The position numbers were made by a program, and so were the translations under genes. Below the pieces are notes generated by a model. It was not told the origin of the DNA and did no database searches. It saw only the letters and a program-made list of their open reading frames with translations. From Paramesorhizobium deserti (GTDB lineage Bacteria > Pseudomonadota > Alphaproteobacteria > Rhizobiales > Rhizobiaceae): a DNA stretch of 64,000 nucleotides. Where the stretch lies: NCBI RefSeq assembly GCF_001558695.1, contig NZ_LNTU01000012.1, forward strand, positions 645,777-709,776, read 5' to 3'. This document shows, piece after piece, positions 56,963-64,000 of the stretch (position 1 is its first letter; every line of letters begins with the position of its first letter).

Positions 56963-57913
56963 ATGAAGATCAGCAAGCGGCTCCTCGCTGCGATATTGGC
57001 GACCGGCATAAGCGTTGCGTTTCTCGGCGGCGAGGCCCCATTCAATCCCGCTGCGGCGAATGAAATCGCGGTACTGGTCGACAGCAATCCGATCACCACC
57101 TATGACGTCCAGCGCCGGGCCGCCTTTCTCAAGCTGCAGCGCAAGAAGGGCAATCTCACGCAGATGGCCCGGGAAGAGCTGACGGAAGAGATGCTGAAAC
57201 GCATGGAGATGAAACGTCGCGGCATCTCCATCTCCGACAAGGAAGTCGATACCGCATTTGCCAGCTTTGCCTCGCGCAACAAGCTGACGCCGGCGCAGCT
57301 TTCCGAAGTCCTGAACAAGGCCGGTGTCACACCGGAGCACTTCAAGACCTTCATCATGGTGCAGATAGGCTGGAACCGGGCGCTGAGCGCGCGCTTCCGG
57401 CAGACAGGTATGATCAGCGAGCAGGAAGCGGTGCAGCGCATGCGCCAGCAGGGCGGCGCCAAGCCGAGCGCAACCGAATATCTCCTGCAGCAGGTGATTT
57501 TCGTCATTCCCGCCGACAAGCGCCAGGCCATTATCGCCAAGCGCCGGCAGGAAGCCAATGCTTTCCGCTCGCGCTTCCAGAATTGCGGCAACACGCGGCA
57601 GCTCGCCAAGGGCATGATCGACGTGACGGTCCGCGATCTCGGCCGGGTGATCGAGCCGCGTCTGCCCAATGACTGGGCGGACGATGTCAAGAAGACGGGC
57701 GTCGGCCAGACGACTCCGATCCACGATACCGAAAAGGGCGTGGAATTCCTGGCGGTATGCTCGACGCGCCAGGTTTCCGACGACCGCGTCGCCCAACTCG
57801 TCTTCTCCATGGAAGACGCGGAGAAGAAGCAGGGCGGCGACCAGCAGGCGGACAAAGTCAGCGAGGAATACCTCAAGGAACTGCGCGCGAACGCCAAGAT
57901 CGTCAATCGTTAG
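56963..57913 (+). CDS. SurA-like periplasmic chaperone
   Basis: A 316-residue exported protein with signal peptide (RLLAAILATGISVAFLGG). It has the SurA N-terminal chaperone domain (VLVDSNPITTYDVQRRAAFL, LTEEMLKRMEMKRRGISISD) and a single parvulin-like region that lacks clear prolyl-isomerase catalytic residues, as in alphaproteobacterial SurA homologues. The second of two ATGs (56963) is better spaced from GGAAGAG. SurA escorts outer-membrane proteins, LptD in particular, which fits its place after lptD. Confidence 0.88.
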   Translation: MKISKRLLAAILATGISVAFLGGEAPFNPAAANEIAVLVDSNPITTYDVQRRAAFLKLQRKKGNLTQMAREELTEEMLKRMEMKRRGISISDKEVDTAFASFASRNKLTPAQLSEVLNKAGVTPEHFKTFIMVQIGWNRALSARFRQTGMISEQEAVQRMRQQGGAKPSATEYLLQQVIFVIPADKRQAIIAKRRQEANAFRSRFQNCGNTRQLAKGMIDVTVRDLGRVIEPRLPNDWADDVKKTGVGQTTPIHDTEKGVEFLAVCSTRQVSDDRVAQLVFSMEDAEKKQGGDQQADKVSEEYLKELRANAKIVNR

Positions 57914-57940
57914 GGCAGCTATTGTTTTGATGGAATCGCT

Positions 57941-58210
57941 AGGCGCCCCCCTCCGGCCTGTTAGCCATCTCCCCCACCTCCTCCCGTCATCCTCGGGCTT
58001 GACCCGAGGATCCACGGCAAGGGGACAGGAATGCTGCTGTCATCCACTACGGGATCGTAAAAACTTCATCCGGTATATCGGGCAGCTCGTGCTTACTGGA
58101 ACGCGCCGATACAGCAGGAACGCAGATGCCCCCTTGCCATGGATCCTCGGGTCAAGCCCGAGGATGACGGTGAGAGTAGGGGAGATGTCCGGCAGGACAG
58201 AGGGGCGCGC
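57941..58210. repeat. Nested palindromic repeats: family B inside family C
   Basis: The 336-bp gap 57914-58249 has no gene. Outer arms CGCCCCCCTCCGGCCTGTTA and GGAGATGTCCGGCAGGACAG (then AGGGGCGC) match family C (50282-50437). Between them lies a complete second element, 57985-58169, with 30-bp perfect inverted ends CGTCATCCTCGGGCTTGACC... and ...GGTCAAGCCCGAGGATGACG. Family B has evidently inserted into a C copy. Confidence 0.82.
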
Positions 58211-58249
58211 TGTCCCGCCAGTGGTTTTATTTGAAAGTGAAATGCTCTA

Positions 58250-59254
58250 ATGCCGCCGCTTGCCGTCAGCGGCGGCGACCCATCCGGTGTCGGTCCGGAA
58301 ATCGCCATTACCGCTTGGAAACTGCGCAAGACGGCGGATGTGCCGGCGTTTTTCCTCATCGCCGATCCTGATCTGATCGCCGCGCGGGCGAAGAGTCTTG
58401 GTGAAACGATTCCTCTGAAAGTCTGCGATCCCGACGAGGCGGCGGCGCTTTTTCCCGATTTTCTGCCTGTCGTGCCGCTGAAGAATTCCCAGACCGACAG
58501 TCCCGGCGTGCCGCTTGCGGAAAATGCTGCCGGCACAGTCGAGGCGATCCAGCGGGCGGTCGGCTACGCTTTCGATGGCAAAGCGGCGGCGGTGGTCACC
58601 TGTCCGATCGCCAAGAAGCCGCTCTATGAGGCGGGGTTCGCCCATCCCGGCCATACCGAGTTCCTGGCGGAGCTCGCCGAGGCGCATACGAAGAAAGTCT
58701 GCAAGCCGGTGATGATGCTGGCGGGGCCGCAACTGCGCGCCGTGCCGGTGACGATCCACATTCCGCTCGCCGAGGTGCCAAAGGCCCTGACGAGTGAGGA
58801 GATCCTTGCCGTGTCGCGGATCACTGCCCGGGAGCTCAAGGAGAAATTCGGCATTGCCCGGCCGCGTCTCGCCCTATCCGGGCTCAATCCGCATGCCGGC
58901 GAAGGCGGCGCGCTCGGCAAGGAGGACGACGCCATCATCCGTCCCGCCGTTGAGGTTCTCGCCGCGGAGGGCATCGCGGTGCGCGGTCCGCTGCCGGCCG
59001 ACACCATGTTCCATGCGCCGGCCCGCGCCACCTATGACGCGGCGATCTGCATGTATCACGATCAGGCGCTGATCCCCGCCAAGGCGCTCGCCTTCGACGA
59101 GACGGTCAATGTCACGCTCGGGCTGCCCTTCATCCGCACCTCGCCCGACCACGGCACGGCTTTCGATATCGCCGGCAAGGGCGTTGCCCGCCCGGACAGC
59201 CTGATCGCGGCGCTGCGGCTGGCGCGGAAACTGGCTGATAACACCCGCAAATGA
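58250..59254 (+). CDS. pdxA: 4-hydroxythreonine-4-phosphate dehydrogenase
   Basis: Oxidises 4-phosphohydroxy-L-threonine in the DXP-dependent pyridoxal phosphate pathway. The 334-residue product begins [20 protein letters not shown] and contains [39 protein letters not shown], and the metal/active-site segment [20 protein letters not shown] with [10 protein letters not shown] at the end. Its TGA overlaps the rsmA ATG by four bases. Confidence 0.96.
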   Translation: MPPLAVSGGDPSGVGPEIAITAWKLRKTADVPAFFLIADPDLIAARAKSLGETIPLKVCDPDEAAALFPDFLPVVPLKNSQTDSPGVPLAENAAGTVEAIQRAVGYAFDGKAAAVVTCPIAKKPLYEAGFAHPGHTEFLAELAEAHTKKVCKPVMMLAGPQLRAVPVTIHIPLAEVPKALTSEEILAVSRITARELKEKFGIARPRLALSGLNPHAGEGGALGKEDDAIIRPAVEVLAAEGIAVRGPLPADTMFHAPARATYDAAICMYHDQALIPAKALAFDETVNVTLGLPFIRTSPDHGTAFDIAGKGVARPDSLIAALRLARKLADNTRK

Positions 59255-60084
59255 GTATTGACGGTCTCCCTCCCCTGCGCGACGTGATCGAGCGGCATGG
59301 CCTGATGGCGAAGAAATCGCTCGGTCAGAATTTCCTGCTCGACCTCAATCTCACCGCGAAGATCGCCCGGCAGGCCGGCGACCTGACCGACCAGCCGGTG
59401 ATCGAGGTCGGCCCCGGCCCCGGCGGGCTGACGCGGGCGCTGCTGGCGCAAGGCGCGCTTGTGACGGCAATCGAGCGCGACGAGCGCTGCCTGGCGGCGC
59501 TGGACGAGATCGCCGCGCATTATCCGGGACGATTGAATGTCATCTCAGGTGACGCGCTGGAGCAGGATTTCGCCAGCCTCGCTGCGGACGGGAAAAAGCC
59601 GCGCATCGTCGCCAACCTGCCCTACAATGTCGGGACGCAACTGCTCCTCAACTGGCTGCTGGCCGAGCCGTGGCCGCCCTTCTATGCCTCGATGACGCTG
59701 ATGTTCCAGCGCGAAGTGGCCGAGCGCATCGTCGCCCGCCCCGGTTCCGAGGCCTATGGCCGGCTCGGTGTACTGGCCGGCTGGCGGACAGAGGCGAAGA
59801 TCGCCTTCGACGTGCCTCCACAGGCCTTTACGCCGCCGCCGAAGGTCACCTCGTCGGTCGTGCATCTGGTGCCGCGTGATGAGCCTCTGGCCTGCGATGC
59901 CGCCAGGCTCAGCCGCGTGACGCAGGCGGCCTTCGGCCAGAGACGCAAGATGCTGCGCCAGAGCGTCAAATCGCTCGGCGGTGAGGCGCTGCTGGAAAAG
60001 GTGGGAATAGACGGCACGCGTCGCGCGGAAACGCTTGATGTGGAGGAGTTTGTGACGCTGGCGAATGCCAGCCAGTCAGGATAA
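59251..60084 (+). CDS. rsmA: 16S rRNA dimethyladenosine transferase RsmA (KsgA)
   Basis: Dimethylates A1518 and A1519 of 16S rRNA late in 30S assembly. The 277-residue product starts [23 protein letters not shown] motif I is [20 protein letters not shown], the catalytic NLPY motif is [19 protein letters not shown], and [10 protein letters not shown] is the N-terminal family mark. Coupled to pdxA. It is the last core gene before the IS-rich end of the window. Confidence 0.97.
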   Translation: MSIDGLPPLRDVIERHGLMAKKSLGQNFLLDLNLTAKIARQAGDLTDQPVIEVGPGPGGLTRALLAQGALVTAIERDERCLAALDEIAAHYPGRLNVISGDALEQDFASLAADGKKPRIVANLPYNVGTQLLLNWLLAEPWPPFYASMTLMFQREVAERIVARPGSEAYGRLGVLAGWRTEAKIAFDVPPQAFTPPPKVTSSVVHLVPRDEPLACDAARLSRVTQAAFGQRRKMLRQSVKSLGGEALLEKVGIDGTRRAETLDVEEFVTLANASQSG

Positions 60085-60345
60085 ACTATGCCTTACCAAG
60101 AAGCGGACGCACGATCAGGCGGTATTTATCCGCGTAAGTCTTTCACGCCACCGGTAAGTGCACTGTGCCGTGACAGCTTACCTCAACTTGGATGTTCCCG
60201 GGACGATGCAATAGAATAGCCGGCCTCCCCCGAATACGCTTCGGCGGCCGGACGAACTCGACATCGACCAACCGCAGCCCGGCAAAGATCTCATTCACCT
60301 CGTCCGGTAAGCTAACAATGAAGCCCGCGTGATAAGTTGATTTTC
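60085..60345. other. Unassigned spacer between rsmA and the IS630 remnant
   Basis: No recognisable gene. A minus-strand frame of about 60 residues (FIVSLPDEVNEIFAGLRLVD onward, ending at 60143) is open and looks protein-like, but has no start and matches no family I know. It may be the end of a gene broken by the IS insertions. Confidence 0.3.
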
Positions 60346-60444
60346 CTAGACTTTTTCCACCGAGATCAGGAAGCGTTCGCCATTGATCGGGCCATCGATA
60401 ATCCACGGCGCGCTGACGCGGTCGACGCGCAGTGCCGCGATGAG
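60346..60444 (-). mobile_element. IS630-family transposase remnant, catalytic middle part
   Basis: Reading the minus strand, codons encode LIAALRVDRVSAPWIIDGPI followed by NGERFLISVEKV and an immediate stop. This is the well-known stretch just before the second catalytic Asp of IS630 DDE transposases (xxGPINGERF). Degenerate matching sequence in other frames continues up to about 60560. The final DN and E motifs are gone. The N-terminus of an IS630 transposase is found on the same strand at 63686-63844. Confidence 0.7.
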
Positions 60445-60637
60445 GCTTCAGCCAGTGCGCCTGCCGGACCGCTCGCACCTCTCCAAGTTGACGCCGGCCC
60501 ATCGGCATGTCGCGGATTCTCCCCTTCCTTGCGGTAGGTGCACGCTCGTCCGCCTAGATGCTATCGGCCTGAGGCTTTAGGCGTGGTGTTTGTTTCACGC
60601 ATTCGGCCGAGGCGGGCACGCTCTTGAGCAGAAAAGG

Positions 60638-60869
60638 TGCGGATTCCGATCTGAAGCCGTCCGGCATTCCGATCAATTACCGGCCACCATTCCGATTTGA
60701 AGCCGGCCACGATTCCAATCAATCACCGGCCGGTTTTCGGCTCTGACGATACCTGCGGATTCCGATCTGAAGCCGTCCGGCATTCCGATCAATTACCGGC
60801 CACCATTCCGATTTGAAGCCGGCCACGATTCCAATCAATCACCGGCCGGTTTTCGGCTCTGACGATACC
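60638..60869. repeat. 116-bp perfect tandem duplication at the IS21 left end
   Basis: 60638-60753 and 60754-60869 are identical (both begin TGCGGATTCCGATCTGAAGC and end GACGATACC). The duplicated unit contains the terminal repeat and several transposase-binding motifs, so the element has two left ends in tandem. Confidence 0.92.
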
Positions 60870-60921
60870 CCTTGGGTCAGCAACTTTGGCATCAAGCCTC
60901 CCGGTACACGAGGAGAGTTTG

Positions 60922-62584
60922 ATGCCGGCAAAGAGAAGGCTGACCATGAGACAATTACGACAGATGCTCCGGCTTGCCGGAAGCGGAACAAGCAGCCGCG
61001 AGATTGCGGTGGTGCTGGGCGTTGCGCGCAGCACGGTGCAGGATAATCTGAAGCGTGCGGCGCAAGCGGGCTTGACCTGGCCCTTGCCCGGCGAGCTAAC
61101 CGACGATGCGCTTGAACATCGTCTTTTCGCCCGGGCCGGGGTCAAGCAGGGCCAGCGGCGAAGGAAGGAGCCTGACTGGGCTGAGCTTTCGATCGAGCTG
61201 AAGAAGCCGGGCGTCACGCTGCTGATCCTCTGGGAGGAATATCGCAGCGTCCATCCCGACGGTTACGGCTATAGCCGCTTCTGCGAACTGTTTCGCGGCT
61301 TCGAGAAGCGCCTGTCGCCGACGATGCGCCAGGAGCACGCCGCCGGCGACAAGGTCTTCGTGGATTATTCCGGCAAGAAGGTGCCGATCGTCGATCGCAA
61401 GACCGGCGAGGTTCGCGAGGCGGAACTGTTCGTTGGAGTGCTCGGCGCGTCGAGCTACACCTTCGCCGAGGCCACCTGGACCCAGACACTCCCGGACTGG
61501 ATCGGCTCGCATGTGCATATGTTCGCCTTCTTCGGCGGCGTGCCGCGGTTGATCGTACCCGACAACCTGAAGTCCGGCGTCAACCGCGCCAGTTTCTATG
61601 ATCCCGAGATTAACCGCAGCTACGGCATGATGGCGTCATCCTACGGCGTCGGCGTCCTGCCGGCCCGGCCGAGAAGACCGAAGGACAAGGCCAAGGTCGA
61701 GAACGCCGTGCGCTTTGCCCAAAGCTGCATTCTCGGCCGCTTGCGCAAGCAGACCTTCTTCTCACTCACCGAAGCCAATGCTGCGATCGCCGAGATGCTC
61801 GCGCGCATCAACGATCATGTCATGCGCCGGCTCGGCGTCAGCCGCCGGCGCCTCTTCGAGACGGTCGAACGCCCAGCACTCGCAAGCCTGCCCGCCGAGG
61901 ACTACGAGTTCGCCGAATGGCGCCTGGCGCGGGTCTCGACGGATTATCACGTCGAGTTCAAGAGCTTCTTCTATTCGGTACCGCACGGTCTCATCAGGAG
62001 CCAGGTCGATATCCGCGCAACTGCCCGGATGATCGAGATCTTCCACCGTGGCAAACGCGTCGCTGTGCATCAGCGCCGCTATGGGGGGCCGCGCTTTGGC
62101 ACCGACCCCGATCATATGCCGAGTTCGCATCGTCGCTATGCCGAGTGGACACCGGATCGCTTCCGGCGCTGGGCTGCATCGATCGGCCCCGAGACCGAGG
62201 GGCTGATCACCGCCATTCTCGCCAGCCGACCGCATCCCGAACAGGGCTTCAGAACATGCCTCGGTATCCGAGTGGACACCGGATCGCTTCCGGCGCTGGG
62301 CTGCATCGATCGGCCCCGAGACCGAGGGGCTGATCACCGCCATTCTCGCCAGCCGACCGCATCCCGAACAGGGCTTCAGAACATGCCTCGGTATCCTGCG
62401 TCTCTATCGTGATCTTCCCCGCGAGCGCGCCGAGACTGTGTCGGCGCGTGCCGTCGAGATCGGCGGGCTGACCTGCAAGACCATTACCGCTCTCATCGCC
62501 ACCCACAAATCCAACAGACATTCCACCGAACCTGCCGCCGTCATGGAGCACGCCAACCTGCGCGGCCCCAGCTACTTTCATTGA
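60922..62584 (+). pseudogene. istA: IS21 transposase IstA, frameshifted by duplication
   Basis: Starts at ATG 60922 behind GAGGAGAG. An N-terminal HTH (LAGSGTSSREIAVVLGVARS) is followed by the rve integrase core: Asp in KVFVDYSGKKVPIVDR, second Asp in LIVPDNLKSGVNRA, Glu in PKDKAKVENAVRFA. A perfect 127-bp tandem duplication (62142-62395) then shifts the frame, so translation stops at 62412. Without the extra copy the protein would have 511 residues and end ANLRGPSYFH at 62584, 11 bp before istB. The catalytic triad survives, but the C-terminal tail is replaced by about 50 out-of-frame residues. Confidence 0.85.
62142..62395. repeat. 127-bp perfect tandem duplication inside istA
   Basis: 62142-62268 and 62269-62395 are identical (CGAGTGGACACCGGATCGCT to CATGCCTCGGTATC). 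The period is not a multiple of three, so it shifts the reading frame. Confidence 0.93.
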
Positions 62585-62595
62585 GGACCAAGACC

Positions 62596-63339
62596 ATGCT
62601 GACCAATCCCACCATCGACATGCTGCGCGAACTCGGCCTCTCCGGCATGGCGAGCGCCTATCACGAGCTCGAGGCCCAACCGGAAGTGAGAAGCCTCGAG
62701 CATGGCGAATGGCTCGCTCTTCTTCTGGAGCGCGAGGCGACGACGCGCCGCCAGAAGCGCTTCGAGGCGAGAGCCCGCGCGGCAAGGCTCCGCCATGACG
62801 CCCAGGTCGAGAACATCGACTTCCGCGCCGCCCGCGGCCTTGACCGCAATCTGTTCCTGAAGCTCGCCGGATGCGACTGGATCAGGCAACATCACAGTCT
62901 CCTGCTGATCGGGCCAGCCGGCGTCGGCAAGAGCTGGCTTGCCTGCGCACTCGGACACAAGGCATGCCGCGAGGACTTCTCCGTCGCCTATCATCGCCTG
63001 CCCAGGCTGTTCGCCACCCTTGCGCTGGCGCGCGGCGACGGCCGCTACCCGAAAGTCCTCAAGGCACTCGCCAGAACCGACCTGCTCATCCTCGACGACT
63101 GGGGGCCGGAGAAGCTCAGCGACGAGCAGCGCCGCGATCTCCTGGAGATCATCGAGGATCGCTATGAGAAGCGATCCACCATCGTCACGAGCCAGGTGCC
63201 CGTCGATCACTGGTACGACATGATCGGCAATCCGACCCTCGCCGACGCCATCCTCGATCGCCTCGTCCACAGCGCCTACCGCATTGAACTCAGCGGCGAG
63301 AGCCTGCGAAAGCAGCGCCACACTCCATCCGAGGCTTGA
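62596..63339 (+). CDS. istB: IS21 helper ATPase IstB
   Basis: The AAA+ (DnaA/DnaC-like) partner that directs IstA to targets. The 247-residue product starts MLTNPTIDMLRELGLSGMAS and has Walker A LLLIGPAGVGKSWLACALG, Walker B LLILDDWGPEKL and sensor residues in STIVTSQVPVDHWYDMIG. Length is normal and no damage is seen. The start is 11 bp after the original istA stop. Confidence 0.95.
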   Translation: MLTNPTIDMLRELGLSGMASAYHELEAQPEVRSLEHGEWLALLLEREATTRRQKRFEARARAARLRHDAQVENIDFRAARGLDRNLFLKLAGCDWIRQHHSLLLIGPAGVGKSWLACALGHKACREDFSVAYHRLPRLFATLALARGDGRYPKVLKALARTDLLILDDWGPEKLSDEQRRDLLEIIEDRYEKRSTIVTSQVPVDHWYDMIGNPTLADAILDRLVHSAYRIELSGESLRKQRHTPSEA

Positions 63340-63384
63340 CCGCGCGACAATCAGGAGCCATCAAAACAACGACCCAGGGGAGCA

Positions 63385-63484
63385 TCGACTGGCCGGCTTC
63401 AAATCGGAATGCTGGCCGGAATGAAATCGGAATGGGTGGCCGGCTTCGTTTCGGAATCAATGGCCGGCTTCAGCGGAATACGCA
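63385..63484. repeat. Right end of the IS21 element with repeated binding motifs
   Basis: CTGGCCGGCTTCAAATCGGA, CTGGCCGGAATGAAATCGGA, GTGGCCGGCTTCGTTTCGGA and ATGGCCGGCTTCAGCGGAAT follow one another, ending in TACGCA. They are inverted copies of the motifs at the left end. Confidence 0.82.
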
Positions 63485-63614
63485 CTCTATGACCTCCCTT
63501 TGGTCGAATGGGTAAACCGAAGGTCAAATCACACGCATGAAACTCATCAAACGCCAGATGTACGGACGGGCAAAACTCGATCTGCTGCAAGCGCGATTGA
63601 TCGACGCAATGTAG
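63485..63614 (+). pseudogene. ISL3-family transposase remnant, C-terminus
   Basis: Immediately after the IS21 end the plus strand encodes LYDLPLVEWV, then after a one-base shift EGQITRMKLIKRQMYGRAKL and DLLQARLIDAM with a stop at 63612. MKLIKRQMYGRAKLDLLQAR is a hallmark of the C-terminus of ISL3-family transposases. The rest of that gene is absent, so the IS21 copy or a deletion cut it off. Confidence 0.65.
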
Positions 63615-63685
63615 GAGCTGTACATCAGCAAATGTGCGTCAAAGCCAATTCTCAATGGAAATATCTGGCTGGCACGGGTCAGTTC

Positions 63686-63844
63686 TCAGCAGAAATCAAT
63701 GGCCGTGAGGCGCGGCTTCCCAGCAGCATGCACCGGACGTTGAAATCCCGGCCGAAACCGGCATGCTGGTTCCCGCGTCGACAGACCCTCATCGATTGTC
63801 TCCATGACGCGCTGTCGCAAGTCTAGGCTGTAGGCTCGTGCCAT
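63686..63844 (-). pseudogene. IS630-family transposase remnant, N-terminus
   Basis: An ATG at 63844 with AAGGAG before it starts MARAYSLDLRQRVMETIDEG, then LSTREPACRF, a typical IS630 N-terminal HTH. The similarity jumps frame soon after (AGISTSGACCWEA in another frame) and is lost by about 63700. Same strand as the catalytic remnant at 60346-60444, so the two may be halves of one element. The remaining bases to 64000 hold no gene; GGCTCTAGCAGGCCGTTGAA near 63941 looks like an IS end but cannot be assigned. Confidence 0.65.
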
Positions 63845-64000
63845 CCCGTTGCTCCTTCCCAAATCACATACAATCAGGGAATCAGAACAAGTCGTTCAAC
63901 GCACAAACCCGCGACTCCGATTAAGGCACAAACGAAACGGCTCTAGCAGGCCGTTGAAAAAGCGTCTCGCTTCATTTGCTCGCGCATGATTCACTGAGCT

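Larger units (their letters stand above)
60638..63484 (+). mobile_element. IS21-family insertion sequence (istA, istB)
   Basis: A full-length IS21-type element. The left end TGCGGATTCCGATCTGAAGC and the right end, read inversely, TGCGTATTCCGCTGAAGCCG form terminal inverted repeats starting with TG. Both ends carry several further copies of a CATTCCGATTTGAAGCCGGC-like unit, the multiple transposase-binding sites usual in IS21. No target-site duplication is visible (left flank AGAAAAGG, right flank CTCTATGA). istA is frameshifted by a tandem duplication; istB is intact. Confidence 0.88.

Noticed and set aside
60143..60508. A single 121-residue protein-coding gene on the minus strand
   Set aside because: Its first half is an out-of-frame reading of the IS630 remnant, so the frame as a whole is not a gene. 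Only the last ~60 codons remain unexplained.

Overview
The window is GC-rich chromosome from an alphaproteobacterium of the order Hyphomicrobiales (Rhizobiales), most like the Brucellaceae/Phyllobacteriaceae branch. The pointers are a complete aapJQMP amino-acid ABC operon, an Omp25/Omp31-type porin, alphaproteobacterial homologues of the mitochondrial complex I subunits NDUFS4 and NDUFS6, a DnaA-like Hda protein, the bpt/parC/aspS/rnd/ppx/ppk block, and dispersed palindromic intergenic repeats typical of rhizobia. A genus cannot be fixed from the sequence alone. Most of the window is core housekeeping DNA; only the last 4 kb is clearly accessory.

Layout. 1-5.9 kb: end of an RDD protein, the N-end-rule transferase bpt, a DMT exporter, parC and an unrecognised periplasmic protein. 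6-13.4 kb: aspS, rnd, an orphan CopG-type antitoxin, and a ppk-ppx polyphosphate operon preceded by a good PHO box. 13.6-22 kb: a CHCC zinc protein, a FAD monooxygenase, aapJQMP, a PAP2 phosphatase and metC. 22.3-29.2 kb: two tRNA genes around an NDUFS4 homologue, a divergent HxlR regulator/flavin oxidoreductase pair, three small or secreted proteins, hda and an AI-2E family permease. 29.4-39.8 kb: purM-purN, a PadR/HAAS regulatory module with its operator, a molybdopterin oxidoreductase, a second DMT exporter, rlmJ, an RNase T2, a GST and a porin. 40.1-51.9 kb: SDR-uvrC-pgsA-moaD-moaE, a META-domain protein, ndk, GST, DinB, an ABC-F ATPase, holC and pepA. 52.2-60.1 kb: the outer-membrane assembly operon lptF-lptG-lptD-surA with pdxA-rsmA. 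60.1-64 kb: nested remains of IS630, ISL3 and IS21 elements.

How genes work together. LptF/LptG and LptD are the inner- and outer-membrane ends of the LPS transport bridge, and SurA helps fold LptD. Ppk and Ppx make and degrade polyphosphate and are placed under PhoB by the PHO box. AapJQMP forms one broad amino-acid importer. MoaD and MoaE form molybdopterin synthase, which can supply the Mo enzyme at 32.7-34.8 kb.

The most unusual material is in the repeats and damaged genes: paired inverted arrays of 7-8 bp tandem repeats between genes, at least four palindromic repeat families (one nested inside another), an acetyltransferase with an internal deletion, a decapitated XRE regulator beside the PadR operator, and an IS21 element carrying two exact tandem duplications (116 and 127 bp). 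The 127-bp duplication frameshifts istA and could be an assembly artefact. I did not find a convincing new multi-gene system.
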